Notes: generated by a model not told the origin, from the sequence alone. Positions 53,252 to 61,636 are shown, counted from the first letter of the stretch. The stretch: DNA of 64,000 nt from Geomonas silvestris (GCF_014193515.1 NZ_BLXX01000007.1:62001-126000), one strand, 5' to 3'. A program made the numbers and translations.

Positions 53252-53440
53252 ATGAAGAAAAAAGCCTACTGCCCTGCCTGTGGCAACCGCGAACTCAACA
53301 AGCTCTTCATCACCACCAACCGGGGGAAGTCGCTCTCGCTGCTGCTCACCTCCCAGTCCGACCTGCGCAAGTCCTCCGGTGACGTCTGCTGCATCCAATG
53401 CCAGCACGTCTGGAGGATCAGCCACCTCCACAAGGACTAG
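53252..53440 (+). CDS. small zinc-ribbon protein
   Basis: A 62-residue protein with CPAC near the start and CIQC near the end, spaced as a single zinc ribbon, and basic overall. AGGGG lies before the ATG. No family recognised. It is convergent with the NimA-like gene. Confidence 0.6.
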   Translation: MKKKAYCPACGNRELNKLFITTNRGKSLSLLLTSQSDLRKSSGDVCCIQCQHVWRISHLHKD

Positions 53441-53608
53441 CGGCGCACGCAGATCCCGCGTCGCCTCCGCCACGACTCCCCACACCGAAGGGCACCCGGC
53501 CCCCACCGGGCAGCCAACTCCGCTGACGAGCGCCTTCCCCCGTTTGTTCCCCCGTGGTGTGCCGATACTACCCGCCCGAGCCTGTATTACCAAGCGCCAG
53601 TCCGACGT

Positions 53609-54145
53609 TTACTGTTCCGGCAAGATCTCCTTTTGAAATCGGTTCACGACCACCGTGTGGGCGGGGGAAAGCGCCTGGGCCTTCCCGGTCATGGTCTCGA
53701 TGGCGATCTTTACCAGGGCGGTGTTGGCGAGGTTCTCCTCGTTCATCGGAGAGACCGGGTAGCTCGCCGGGACGTACTTCTCGATCATCTTGACCAGGAT
53801 CGCACGTTTTTCGGCAGGATCCTCGATGAAGCTGGCGCTGCCGAAACAGAGAACGCTCCGGTAGAGCTGGCTTATGCCGCAGCCGCGCGCCGAAAGGACC
53901 TGGGGACCGGCCTCATCCACCTCGAAACAGACCCGGCCATCGGCCTTGAGGGCGTCGAACTTGCGCCCCGCCCGCGCGCTGTGGACGTAGATGGCTCCCG
54001 GCAGGAACAGGAAGTTGACCGGGACCAGGTAAGGCCCCTCCTTGGTTGCCAGCGCGAGCCGGCCCACTGCCGCCTGTTCCAGAAGCTCTTCCATCTGCTG
54101 AGGCGATTCCATAACGCGATCCTTACGCCGCACTTCCCTTGTCAT
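53609..54145 (-). CDS. pyridoxamine 5'-phosphate oxidase-like protein (NimA type)
   Basis: A 178-residue split-barrel flavin- or heme-binding protein. The pattern VGRLALATKEGPYLVPVNFLFLPGAIYVHSA followed by GRKFDALKADGRVCFEVDE is typical of NimA-like members. GGAG lies upstream of the ATG at 54145, which begins MTREVRRKDR as family members do. Possible roles are nitro-compound reduction or stress defence. A terminator separates it from fba upstream. Confidence 0.85.
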   Translation of the reverse strand: MTREVRRKDRVMESPQQMEELLEQAAVGRLALATKEGPYLVPVNFLFLPGAIYVHSARAGRKFDALKADGRVCFEVDEAGPQVLSARGCGISQLYRSVLCFGSASFIEDPAEKRAILVKMIEKYVPASYPVSPMNEENLANTALVKIAIETMTGKAQALSPAHTVVVNRFQKEILPEQ

Positions 54146-54249
54146 GACCTGCTCCGTTACGAAGTTTGATGGCAATTCCTGCCACCTTATACCCCAACCG
54201 CCCTGGCCGGCCAACCAATTAAAGGTTGCAGCGCGCTTCCCGGACCAGG

Positions 54250-54288
54250 AAAAAGAAGAGGCACCGGAGCTTTACGTTCCGGCGCCTC
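54250..54288 (-). terminator. fba terminator
   Basis: Minus-strand stem GAGGC-CCGGA / TCCGG-GCCTC (one mismatch) followed by TTCTTTTTC, about 60 bases after fba. Confidence 0.8.
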
Positions 54289-54349
54289 ATACGTCAACGA
54301 CCTTGTGTCGGTTAGGACCTTCGACCCTTTCTTCGTAGCTCCTCTAAGC

Positions 54350-55333
54350 CTACACCCTTCCCGCCGAGCCCAGCACCGCCTCGTTCTTGTGCCGGACCAG
54401 CTTGGCGAACTCCGAGCGTGCCTCGCCCAGGTACTTCCTCGGGTCGAACTCCTGCGGGTTCTTGGCCAGGTGCTCGCGGATCTTCGCGGTGAAGGCGAGA
54501 CGCCCGTCCGAGTCGATGTTGATCTTGCAGACCGCACTTGCCGCGGCCCGGCGCAACTGCTCCTCGGGGATCCCCACAGCGTTGTCCATCTTGCCGCCAA
54601 AACTGTTGATCATCTCCACGTACTCCTGCACCACGCTGGAGGCGCCGTGCAGCACGATCGGGAACCCGGGGATGCGCCGCTCGCACTCTTCCAGGATGTC
54701 GAAGCGCAGAGGAGGCACCTCCTCCCCCGGGGCCAGCCGGAACTTGTAGGCCCCGTGGCTCGTGCCGATCGAGATGGCCAGCGAGTCGACCCCCGTTTTC
54801 TTCACGAAATCCTCCACCTGTTCCGGGTTCGTATAGGTCGAGTGTTCCGCCGAGACCTCGTCCTCGATTCCCGCCAGCACCCCTAGTTCCCCCTCAACCG
54901 TCACCTCGAAGCGGTGCGCAAACTCCACCACCTTCCTGGTCAGCGCCACGTTTTCCTCGTAGGGGAGGTGCGAGCCGTCGATCATAACCGACGAGAAGCC
55001 GCTCTCGATGCAGGCGACGCAGAGTTCATAGGAGTCTCCGTGGTCCAGGTGCAGCGCGACCGGGATCTGGGATCCCTTCTCCCTGATCATCTGCAGTGCG
55101 CCCTGCACCATGTGGCGCAAGAGCGTTTCATGTGCGTAGCTGCGGGCCCCCTTCGAGACCTGCAGGATGACCGGCGAGCCCGTATCGGCGCAGGCGGTGA
55201 GAATCGCCTGGAGCTGTTCCATATCGCTGAAGTTATAGGCGGGAATTGCGTACTTGCCGGCCATCGCCTTGGCGAACATCTCGCGGGTGTTGACCAGCCC
55301 GAGTTCCTTGTAATGCACCATCTCGCCAGCCAT
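54350..55333 (-). CDS. fba: class II fructose-bisphosphate aldolase
   Basis: A 327-residue zinc-dependent aldolase joining DHAP and glyceraldehyde-3-phosphate. It has the FAKAMAGKYAIPAYNFSDMEQ start, the zinc/His motif HLDHGDS, the GELG...E...YTNP loop and IVLHGASSV near the C-terminus. GGGGAGGGG precedes the ATG at 55333. The longer frame up to 55429 runs into repeat DNA. It works mainly in gluconeogenesis in acetate-using Geobacter (inference). Confidence 0.94.
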   Translation of the reverse strand: MAGEMVHYKELGLVNTREMFAKAMAGKYAIPAYNFSDMEQLQAILTACADTGSPVILQVSKGARSYAHETLLRHMVQGALQMIREKGSQIPVALHLDHGDSYELCVACIESGFSSVMIDGSHLPYEENVALTRKVVEFAHRFEVTVEGELGVLAGIEDEVSAEHSTYTNPEQVEDFVKKTGVDSLAISIGTSHGAYKFRLAPGEEVPPLRFDILEECERRIPGFPIVLHGASSVVQEYVEMINSFGGKMDNAVGIPEEQLRRAAASAVCKINIDSDGRLAFTAKIREHLAKNPQEFDPRKYLGEARSEFAKLVRHKNEAVLGSAGRV

Positions 55334-55380
55334 GTCCCCTCCCCTTTTCTCTTTCGACGTGCGGAAAAACATAAGGATAG

Positions 55381-55510
55381 AACACAATGGACAATTGACA
55401 ATGGACCATTGGCAATGACGACAAGGCAATTCACAATGGCCCCTTGCCCCAGGTTCTCGTTGTCAATCGATTCTCTCCGTGTCCTCCGTGCCTTCGTGGC
55501 AGAATCAGAG
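55381..55510. repeat. composite of GACAATGG-type and CTCCGTG-type repeats
   Basis: Degenerate tandem units of ACAATGGAC / CAATTGAC type cover 55383-55438, then a CTCTCCGTGTCC unit ending TGGCAGAATC (55473-55506). The same GACAATGG units recur at 56022-56053 and, inverted, at 56092-56120. Confidence 0.7.
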
Positions 55511-55599
55511 GCATTGGGAGGGAACAACGCAGCGTGGTAAAATCAGGTGGTGCCGGTTGAGGGAGCAGCAGAAAGAGAACAGCCAGAAGGGAGTAAGCC

Positions 55600-56031
55600 G
55601 TGCGCAAGATCACCTACAGCACCAACATCCGGGCGCGGTTGGAGACAGTGTGGAGCCTCATGGTGGACCGGATCGAGCATCCGTCCCTTCCAGGAGTAAA
55701 AGAAGTGCGGGTCACCGAGCGCGGCGAGGGGTACCTGGTCCGCGAGGTGCGGGCGCGTTGGCTGATGATCCAGGAGCGGGTGATCGTCGACCAGGGGAAG
55801 CACGAGATCACCTTCAAGATGGAAGAGCACCCGCTTTTCAACGGCAGTGCCGTCATGCGAGCCGTGGCCCTCTCCCGGCAGAGCCCCGTCGCGCCGGTCC
55901 AACTGACCATGGAAGTTAACTGGATACCGAAGCACGAGGAAGCCGAGCGCACCATCCTCGAGACCATGCCCTCCGAGATCCAACAGGAAGTCCTGGGCAT
56001 AAAGGAAGAAGCGGAGGCGATTGACAGTTGA
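55600..56031 (+). CDS. DUF1857/SRPBCC-like protein
   Basis: A 143-residue protein with a START-like (SRPBCC) fold pattern: ARLETVWSLMVDRIEHP, a central REVRARWLMIQERVIVD strand pair and a long C-terminal helix. It resembles the DUF1857/AtaL-like family. The GTG start follows GGGAG. Its last codons and stop (ATT GAC AGT TGA) are made by the GACAATGG-type repeat, so the repeat appears to have set the C-terminus. Confidence 0.78.
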   Translation: MRKITYSTNIRARLETVWSLMVDRIEHPSLPGVKEVRVTERGEGYLVREVRARWLMIQERVIVDQGKHEITFKMEEHPLFNGSAVMRAVALSRQSPVAPVQLTMEVNWIPKHEEAERTILETMPSEIQQEVLGIKEEAEAIDS

Positions 56032-56134
56032 CAATGGACAATTGACAATTACAACCTTAACTGCGGCCGGCAGAACAGCCTGCAGTCGTTTTCACTGTCA
56101 AATGTCAATCGTCCATTGCAGTACAGGAGATGTC

Positions 56135-56422
56135 ATGACCAAGCACAAGCATGCAGAGAAAGAGGTTCCGAGAACACCCGAGCAGTTGACCGAGACCGAT
56201 CTGAAGGAGATCGATGCAGCTCTCTTGGAGAACGCCTCCGAGAACTGGAGCAAAGTCTCCCGGATCGTGCTGGCCACGATGATCGAGCGCGGCGAAGGCA
56301 CGACCGGTCTCCCCACCGGCTTCTACGCGGAAAGGGTTGCCGGCCTGGTAAAAGCCGGATCTCTCGAGGCGCAGGGCGACCTCAGCGACATGCACCTCAG
56401 CGAGGTCCGGCTGAAAAAATAG
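56135..56422 (+). CDS. hypothetical 95-residue protein
   Basis: A charged, helical protein without membrane segments. AGGAGA precedes the ATG at 56135. The C-terminal stretch RVAGLVKAGSLEAQGDLSDMHLSEVRL looks like a winged or helical domain seen in DUF3658-type proteins, but I am not sure. It follows the DUF1857 gene, separated by repeat DNA, and may be co-transcribed. Confidence 0.65.
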   Translation: MTKHKHAEKEVPRTPEQLTETDLKEIDAALLENASENWSKVSRIVLATMIERGEGTTGLPTGFYAERVAGLVKAGSLEAQGDLSDMHLSEVRLKK

Positions 56423-56503
56423 CCGTCGCCCCTGTTCGCGGTACGTCCCTTTCGTCGATTATGTCCCCTGCGTCCTATTCGTCCTTTGCTGGTGCAACCC
56501 TGG

Positions 56504-56965
56504 CTAGCGCCACGGCATGATCGGCACACTGGAGATGCTGTGCTTGGGCGAGCCGTTCACCAGCTTGTCGGTGAAGGCGAGGTACACCAGGACGTTTCGC
56601 TTGCGATCCAGAAACCGTACCACGTGGAGCTTCTTGAAGAGCACCGAGCGCGATTTCGAGAACACCTCCTCCCCCTCCTTCAGATTTCCCGGCAGCGCAA
56701 TCGGTCCGATCTGCCGGCAGGCGATCGACGCCTCCGAGCGCTCCTCCACCAATCCCAGCGCTCCCTTGATCCCGCCCTTCGTCGGATAACTCACGTGGCA
56801 GGTAACGCCCGGCACCAGAGGATCGTCGAACGCCTCGATGACGATCTTCGAGTTCGGTCCCGTCATGATGAACTCAGTGCTCACCTCCCCGACCTTCTCC
56901 GCAAAAGCCGGAGCCGCGGCCAACAGCAAAGCCAATCCAGCCAGCGCAACCATCGAACATTTCAT
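56504..56965 (-). CDS. creA: CreA family periplasmic protein
   Basis: A 153-residue protein with a signal peptide (cleavage after APAFA, residue 22) and the CreA pattern: EFIMTGPNSKIVIEAFDDP, GVTCHVSYPTKGG, SEASIACRQIGPI and VYLAFTDKLVNGSPKHSISSVPI. The family's function is unknown. An ACCTCC complement (GGAGGT) precedes the ATG. Single-gene unit. Confidence 0.92.
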   Translation of the reverse strand: MKCSMVALAGLALLLAAAPAFAEKVGEVSTEFIMTGPNSKIVIEAFDDPLVPGVTCHVSYPTKGGIKGALGLVEERSEASIACRQIGPIALPGNLKEGEEVFSKSRSVLFKKLHVVRFLDRKRNVLVYLAFTDKLVNGSPKHSISSVPIMPWR

Positions 56966-57169
56966 ACAACCTCCCTGGGCAGCATAAGAGATACGTCCGA
57001 AGACGCCATCACCAGTCGGACCGGAAGCGATCCCTTCTGCGGAATAAGAAGATACCCCAACAAATCCCCCCCGTCATCCCCAGATTGCTCCGCGGTTCGC
57101 TTCGCGCGGTTCTAGCCTTTACTGCGTCCTGAGAATGTATCATCATCCAGTAATCGAGGAGAGCAGGAA

Positions 57170-57511
57170 GTGAAGAAGACCGACCAGTACCTGAAAATTG
57201 TTGAATGGTCAGAGGAAGACGGTTGCTATGTAGGCAGCTGCCCCGGTGTCATCTACGGTGGCGTGCATGGCCAGGATGAATCTGAGGTGTACCGGGAACT
57301 GTGCCAGGCCGTTGCGGAAGCTGTGGAACTTTACGAAGCAGACGGTAAGCCGCTTCCGGTACAAACTGCGCATAAGGATTATTCTGGTCGTTTCCTCTTG
57401 AGGGTCGATAAGGAGTTGCACCGAGAACTCGCCATCCGTGCCCTCAGATCCGGCGAGAGCTTGAACAACTATTGCCAAAACGTCCTGAAGAAGGCGATCC
57501 GTCAAGGGTAG
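57170..57511 (+). CDS. HicB-like antitoxin domain protein, no HicA partner
   Basis: A 113-residue protein with an N-terminal HicB partial-RNase-H fold (YLKIVEWSEEDGCYVGSCPGVIYGGVHG) and a C-terminal ribbon-helix-helix-like part (RVDKELHRELAIRALRSGESLNNY). The GTG start follows GAGGAGAG. HicA toxin genes are normally adjacent, but none is present on either side, so it is an orphan regulator or a decayed system. Confidence 0.82.
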   Translation: MKKTDQYLKIVEWSEEDGCYVGSCPGVIYGGVHGQDESEVYRELCQAVAEAVELYEADGKPLPVQTAHKDYSGRFLLRVDKELHRELAIRALRSGESLNNYCQNVLKKAIRQG

Positions 57512-57544
57512 ATCGGGGAGGAGAATCCTTTTCCCGCCCCCCTT

Positions 57545-57700
57545 TTTCCGTGTTCCTCCGTCTTTCGTGTCTCTCCTTCGTGTGCGATTTCGATCAGCTT
57601 AGCGTGCTTAGCGATTTCGGTTCAAACCGTTTGCCTTTCCCGGTTTGCCTTTCCTCTGTGTTCCCCTGTGTCCTCTGCGGTGAAGCTTTTCATTTTTGAA
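57545..57700. repeat. dispersed CTCCGTG/CTCTGTG-type repeat cluster
   Basis: Several degenerate CCGTG, TCTCTCC and CCTCTGTG units between the hicB-like and LysR genes. Similar in composition to the units at 51.9, 55.5, 59.7, 60.2 and 61.7 kb. Confidence 0.6.
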
Positions 57701-57774
57701 GTTGTTTCTGCTTTGCGGTTCAGCTCCCATTCATGGTATCTGTTACCGAAATTCCGATGCCCAAGGAGAGCACC

Positions 57775-58650
57775 GTGTCCCTGCGCAGCCTTCGCATCCT
57801 CACCTCCATCGCCAGCAAAGGAACCTTCGCCGCCGCGGCCGACCAGTTAGGGCTCACCCAGTCCGCCATCAGCCTGCAGGTCAAGAACCTGGAAGATGAA
57901 CTGGGCGTGCAGCTCTTCGAAAGGACCGGCCGCAGTCCCAGGCTCAACATGAACGGACGCTACGCGGTGGAGCGCGCCAGAGAGATCCTCCAGATCTACG
58001 ACGAGATGAAGGCCCGGCTCTCCCCCTCCGATGGGGTGCAGGGCGTGCTGACCCTGGGCGTTGTACCGACCGTCATCACGGGTTCGCTCCCCCCCGCCCT
58101 CGGCCGGCTGCGCTCCCGCTACCAGGAGATGCACGTCAAACTCGTCTCCGGCCTCTCCAGCGAACTGGTGCGCCAAGTCGAGGAGGGGGATCTCGATGCC
58201 GCCCTCACCACCGAGCCCCCTTACCTGGTGCCGGCACAGTTCGAGTGGATCCCCTACGACGAAGAGCCTTTCTACGTCGTGGCCCCCAAGGGGGTCGGCA
58301 CCCACAACGTCAGCGAACTCTTCGAGCGGTTTCCTTTCGTGCGCTTCGACAAGATGGCCTGGGCCGGCGCCATCGTAGACCGCGAGTTGCTGGCCCGGCA
58401 GATCAATCCCCGCGAGGTGATGGAATTCGACTCCCTCGAGGCGGCCCTCGCCCTCGTTGAAGAAGGACTCGGCATCGCCGTGGTGCCGCTCAGCAAAGCC
58501 CGCCGGGCGCGCGTTTCGGACCACATCACCCTCACCCCTTTCGGCTCGCCGCAACTGACCCGGCGCATGGGGATGTTCCAGAAGCGGCAACACCCGCGCC
58601 TCTCCCTCACCGGCGCGATCCTGGACGAACTGCGCCGGCCCCACACTTAA
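57775..58650 (+). CDS. LysR-family transcription regulator
   Basis: A 291-residue LTTR. The N-terminal winged helix reads SLRSLRILTSIASKGTFAAAADQLGLTQSAISLQVKNLE; a periplasmic-binding-like effector domain follows. The GTG at 57775 is chosen because AAGGAG lies 6 bases upstream; the ATGs at 57733 and 57757 have no such site. The AEC transporter gene begins 95 bases downstream in the same direction, so the regulator probably controls that transporter. Confidence 0.9.
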   Translation: MSLRSLRILTSIASKGTFAAAADQLGLTQSAISLQVKNLEDELGVQLFERTGRSPRLNMNGRYAVERAREILQIYDEMKARLSPSDGVQGVLTLGVVPTVITGSLPPALGRLRSRYQEMHVKLVSGLSSELVRQVEEGDLDAALTTEPPYLVPAQFEWIPYDEEPFYVVAPKGVGTHNVSELFERFPFVRFDKMAWAGAIVDRELLARQINPREVMEFDSLEAALALVEEGLGIAVVPLSKARRARVSDHITLTPFGSPQLTRRMGMFQKRQHPRLSLTGAILDELRRPHT

Positions 58651-58745
58651 GTAAAACTCAAGCTTAGAGAAAGTATTATCAACTTTTTGTAAAAGCAATC
58701 TCGTGCTACCCTCTCTCCATTCATCAAAGTGGAAGAGGTTTCAGC

Positions 58746-59666
58746 ATGGTTGCCATCGTAAACGCCCTCACGCCGGTCCTGGCGTTGATACTTTTAGGCT
58801 TCATCATCAAGCGCAGCGAGTTCATCCCGAACTCCTTCTGGCCTTCCGCCGAGAAACTCACCTACTATCTGCTGATGCCGGCCACCCTCATTCACAGCCT
58901 GGCCGGCAAAGATATCGGCTCCTCCCCCTGGTTCAACATCCTGCTCACCATCTGGGGCGCGGCGCTCGCGAGCGTGGTCTTCGTGGGCCTGAGCTGGCTC
59001 ACCCACCGGCGCATGGGGGGGCCCGTCTTCACCTCACTCTTTCAGGGCGGAGTCCGCTTCAACACCTTCGTGGCACTCGCCCTTGCCGAAAGCCTCTTCG
59101 GCAAAGAAGGACTCTTCCTCGCCTCCTTGGGTGCAGGTTTCATGATACTCATCGTGAACGTGTTGACCGTCAGTGCCTTCTCAGTGGCAGTCGGCAGCGG
59201 CGGACTCGATGTGAGGCGCATCAGCCGCGACCTGATGCGGAACCCGCTGATCTGGGGGTGCGTCCTGGGGATCGGGTTGAACATTTCCGGGTTGAAACTA
59301 CCCGTAGCGCTTGACGGTTCGCTGGTCCTTTTGGGCAAGGCAGCCTTTCCCGTCGGGTTGTTGGCAGTCGGGGCGGCGTACCAGGCCGGGAACATAGTCC
59401 GGCACTGGCAGCCGATAGTGGCGAGTTGTGGCATCCAGTTCTTTTGCAAGCCCGTCGTAGCCTGGTGGTTGGCGGCGGCGACCGGGCTGTCCGGGGTAGC
59501 CGCCGGAGTAGCCGTGCTCATCTTCAGCGTACCGACCGCGCCGACCGCCTACATCCTTTCCCGGCAGATGGGAGGCGACCACGACAGCATGGCCGTGATC
59601 ATCACCATCCAGACCTGTCTCTCCTTCGTAACCCTCCCCCTCACCCTCTGGCTCTTGAGCTCATAG
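58746..59666 (+). CDS. AEC-family transporter (auxin efflux carrier type)
   Basis: A 306-residue membrane protein with about ten hydrophobic segments in two fivefold blocks, matching the AEC/BART family. It begins IVNALTPVLALILLGFIIKR and has the family pattern LLMPATLIHSL. Bacterial relatives export or import dicarboxylates and similar anions. GAAGAGG lies upstream of the ATG. Partner of the preceding LysR gene. Confidence 0.9.
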   Translation: MVAIVNALTPVLALILLGFIIKRSEFIPNSFWPSAEKLTYYLLMPATLIHSLAGKDIGSSPWFNILLTIWGAALASVVFVGLSWLTHRRMGGPVFTSLFQGGVRFNTFVALALAESLFGKEGLFLASLGAGFMILIVNVLTVSAFSVAVGSGGLDVRRISRDLMRNPLIWGCVLGIGLNISGLKLPVALDGSLVLLGKAAFPVGLLAVGAAYQAGNIVRHWQPIVASCGIQFFCKPVVAWWLAAATGLSGVAAGVAVLIFSVPTAPTAYILSRQMGGDHDSMAVIITIQTCLSFVTLPLTLWLLSS

Positions 59667-59700
59667 GACCGGTTACCACAGAGAGGACGCAGAGGTAAGA

Positions 59701-59756
59701 TTCCAGCCTTTCCCCGCCGTTGCCTTTCCTCTGTGCCCCTCTGTGTCCTGTGGTTG
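59701..59756. repeat. dispersed repeat, TTCCAGCCTTTCCCCG family
   Basis: Nearly identical to 51921-51978 over the first 50 bases. An inverted CACAGAGAGGACGCAGAGG unit at about 59678-59694 precedes it, so the two form an imperfect inverted pair. Confidence 0.75.
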
Positions 59757-59814
59757 CGGATTTTAGCTTTTGACGTCACCCTCACGAATTGTGCAAGAAA
59801 TGTGAAAATAACAG

Positions 59815-59844
59815 TTGTAGGAATTCGCCGATCACAGTTATAGT
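59815..59844 (+). promoter_or_regulatory. candidate promoter of the 33-residue peptide gene
   Basis: TTGTAG (59815-59820), an 18-base spacer and TATAGT (59839-59844). It leaves a leader of about 105 bases with a GC-rich inverted segment (CGCCCC ... GGGGCG). Confidence 0.45.
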
Positions 59845-59954
59845 GTAAACAAATGGGCGCCCCAGTCGTCGTAATCCGGATCCGCCTCCCGTTAACGGGG
59901 CGTGCGGCAAAAGAACAGCCACCTTCATCTACCCCATGTACAACGAGGTAAATC

Positions 59955-60056
59955 ATGCTGACTGTCCTCATCGTCCTTGTAGTAGTAGCCGTAGTCGTTG
60001 CAGCGATTCAGTTTGCCTGTATGCCGTCCAGCAAGAGCAAGAACAAAGGCCACTAA
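59955..60056 (+). CDS. 33-residue single-helix membrane peptide
   Basis: An ATG frame with GAGG 7 bases upstream encodes a peptide with one hydrophobic helix rich in valine (residues 2-22), followed by a short basic tail (KSKNKGH). The stop codon runs into a very strong terminator, and a promoter-like sequence lies upstream, so this is a self-contained gene. Function unknown. Such peptides often regulate membrane complexes or belong to type I toxin systems. Confidence 0.6.
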   Translation: MLTVLIVLVVVAVVVAAIQFACMPSSKSKNKGH

Positions 60057-60097
60057 AAAAAATGTGCCGCTCCTGGGCGCGGAGCGGCACATTTTTA
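60056..60097 (+). terminator. strong terminator of the small peptide gene
   Basis: A perfect stem AAAAATGTGCCGCTCC / GGAGCGGCACATTTTT with a 7-base loop, immediately after the stop codon. Confidence 0.92.
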
Positions 60098-60236
60098 AGC
60101 AGTTGTAATTGTCGTTCCACAGCTAGTGATTCAAGCCAAAGACTCCTGATCCAACAACCGATGCCCTCCCCCGATTGTCCCCACCGTTCCTTCGTAGCCA
60201 AATCTTGTCCGAGTACTTCAGTCGTAAGTAAAGAGA

Positions 60237-60294
60237 TTCCAGCCTTTCCCCGAAGTTGTCTTTCCTCTGTGCCCTCTGTGTCCTTGTGGTGAGG
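60237..60294. repeat. dispersed repeat, TTCCAGCCTTTCCCCG family
   Basis: Third copy of the element at 51921 and 59701, with a few substitutions (CCCCGAAGTTGTC). It ends 23 bases before the arsR-type gene stop. Confidence 0.75.
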
Positions 60295-60316
60295 CTTTTT
60301 GGAGCCGACCGTAACG

Positions 60317-60631
60317 TCACCGGTTCCCAGCCGCGATGATCGTCTCCAGCACACCCGGGAACCGTGCCTCCAGGTCATCCGAGCGCAGGAAGTTCATAAG
60401 TTCGTTCCCCTCCCGCCTGCTCGCGACCACCCCCGATTCCCTAAGCACCCTGAAGTGATGCGACAGCGTGGACTTCGGCATCGGGATGTCAAAGGCACCG
60501 CAGGCCACCTCCCCTGCCCTGGCGATCTTCAAGACGATCTCCATGCGCACCGGGTCGCTCAGCGCGTGGAGCACCTTGGGCAACGAGATTTCCTCCCGTA
60601 CCGGCTGTCGAACCTCCGTTTTACAGACCAT
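60317..60631 (-). CDS. ArsR-family winged-helix repressor
   Basis: A 104-residue regulator. The HTH core is VLHALSDPVRMEIVLKIARAGEVACGAFDIPMPKSTLSHHFRVLRESGVV, typical of ArsR proteins. No obvious metal-binding CxC in the alpha3 helix, so it may sense redox change or a small ligand. GAGG lies upstream of the ATG. Divergent from the flavoprotein gene, with palindromic sites between them. Confidence 0.9.
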   Translation of the reverse strand: MVCKTEVRQPVREEISLPKVLHALSDPVRMEIVLKIARAGEVACGAFDIPMPKSTLSHHFRVLRESGVVASRREGNELMNFLRSDDLEARFPGVLETIIAAGNR

Positions 60632-60793
60632 CTGCCGCCCTCACTCTGGTTCTTCCGAAAATGATGAAAACATCGAACCGTCTCCCCGCAGCGCCGCAGC
60701 AGCCCGCGCGTCCCCCCCTTTGCGAAGGGGGACAGGGGGGATTTGCCTTAGCATTCCCGGATGAACCTCATTTTTTGCCCATCATATAGAAAC

Positions 60794-60854
60794 CATCTTG
60801 ACAGCGCAAGATGGTTCGACTATTTTCGAACAACTCGTTCGAGATTTATCGAAC
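60794..60854. promoter_or_regulatory. promoter overlapped by three perfect operator palindromes
   Basis: CATCTTG-N6-CAAGATG (60794-60813), GTTCGA-N6-TCGAAC (60814-60831) and a second GTTCGA-N6-TCGAAC (60837-60854). A near-perfect promoter, TTGACA (60798-60803), 17 bases and TATTTT (60821-60826), drives the flavoprotein gene and lies inside the first two sites. The two GTTCGA sites repeat every 23 bases, about two helical turns. Binding by the divergent ArsR protein is the obvious inference. Confidence 0.8.
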
Positions 60855-60920
60855 TACTTTCCCGTCAGAAAAGCCCATACCGGCGCGGGGAAAACCTACA
60901 GTCGCAGGAGGAGAGAAGAG

Positions 60921-61571
60921 ATGAACGTGATCGGAATCAACGGCAGTCCGCGTCAGCAGTGGAACACCGGAACCCTGGTGGCCAAGGCCCTGGAAGGAGC
61001 CGCAGCGCAGGGGGCGACCACCGAGTTGGTGCATCTTTACGAGCAGGATTTCAAAGGGTGCAAGAGCTGCTTCGCCTGCAAGGCCCGCGGCGGGAAAAGT
61101 TACGGCAAATGCGTGCTGAACGACGACCTGGCGCCGGTGCTGGAGAAGATTGCCGCGGCCGACGCCCTGGTTATCGGTTCGCCGATCTACTTCGGTTCCG
61201 TAACCGGCGAGACCCGCAGCTTTCTGGAGCGCCTGCTGTTTCCCTACCTCACCTACACCGTCCCCTACGGCACCCTGTTCGACCGCAAGATGAAGGTCGG
61301 CTTCATCTACACCATGAACGTCCCCGAGGAAGTAAGCGTCCAGTACGGTTACGAGAACCTCTTTGCGGCCAACGAGCGTTACGCCAAGCTGCTTCTGGGC
61401 GATGCCGAGTCCATGTACGCCTTCGACACCTGCCAGGTAGAGGACTACTCCAAGTTCGTGATCGAGAGCTTCGATCCGGTGCACAAAGGCAAGCGCCGCA
61501 CCGAACAACTCCCCCTCGAGTGCCAGAAGGCCTTCGACATGGGCCGCCGGCTGGCGGGAGCAGAAGCATAG
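60921..61571 (+). CDS. flavodoxin-fold NAD(P)H-dependent oxidoreductase / iron-sulfur flavoprotein-like
   Basis: A 216-residue FMN protein. It starts VIGINGSPRQQWNTGTL, the FMN phosphate loop of this family. A cysteine group C-x2-C-x2-C-x9-C (CKSCFACK ... KCVLNDD) resembles the compact motif of iron-sulfur flavoproteins, though the last spacing is longer. IGSPIYFGSVTGETRSFLERL is also typical. GGAGGAG precedes the ATG at 60921. Controlled by the operator region upstream; probably a reductase for a toxic or redox-active compound. Confidence 0.87.
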   Translation: MNVIGINGSPRQQWNTGTLVAKALEGAAAQGATTELVHLYEQDFKGCKSCFACKARGGKSYGKCVLNDDLAPVLEKIAAADALVIGSPIYFGSVTGETRSFLERLLFPYLTYTVPYGTLFDRKMKVGFIYTMNVPEEVSVQYGYENLFAANERYAKLLLGDAESMYAFDTCQVEDYSKFVIESFDPVHKGKRRTEQLPLECQKAFDMGRRLAGAEA

Positions 61572-61593
61572 CAGCGTAGCTTCAAAAAAAAAC

Positions 61594-61636
61594 GGGCCAT
61601 CTTAGGTATCTCACGTTGATCTACCTAAGGTGGCCC
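61594..61636. terminator. 15-bp hairpin after the flavoprotein gene
   Basis: GGGCCATCTTAGGTA (61594-61608) pairs with TACCTAAGGTGGCCC (61622-61636) with one wobble. A run of nine A precedes it, so the T-run is on the minus strand; as a plus-strand terminator it is imperfect. Confidence 0.6.
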
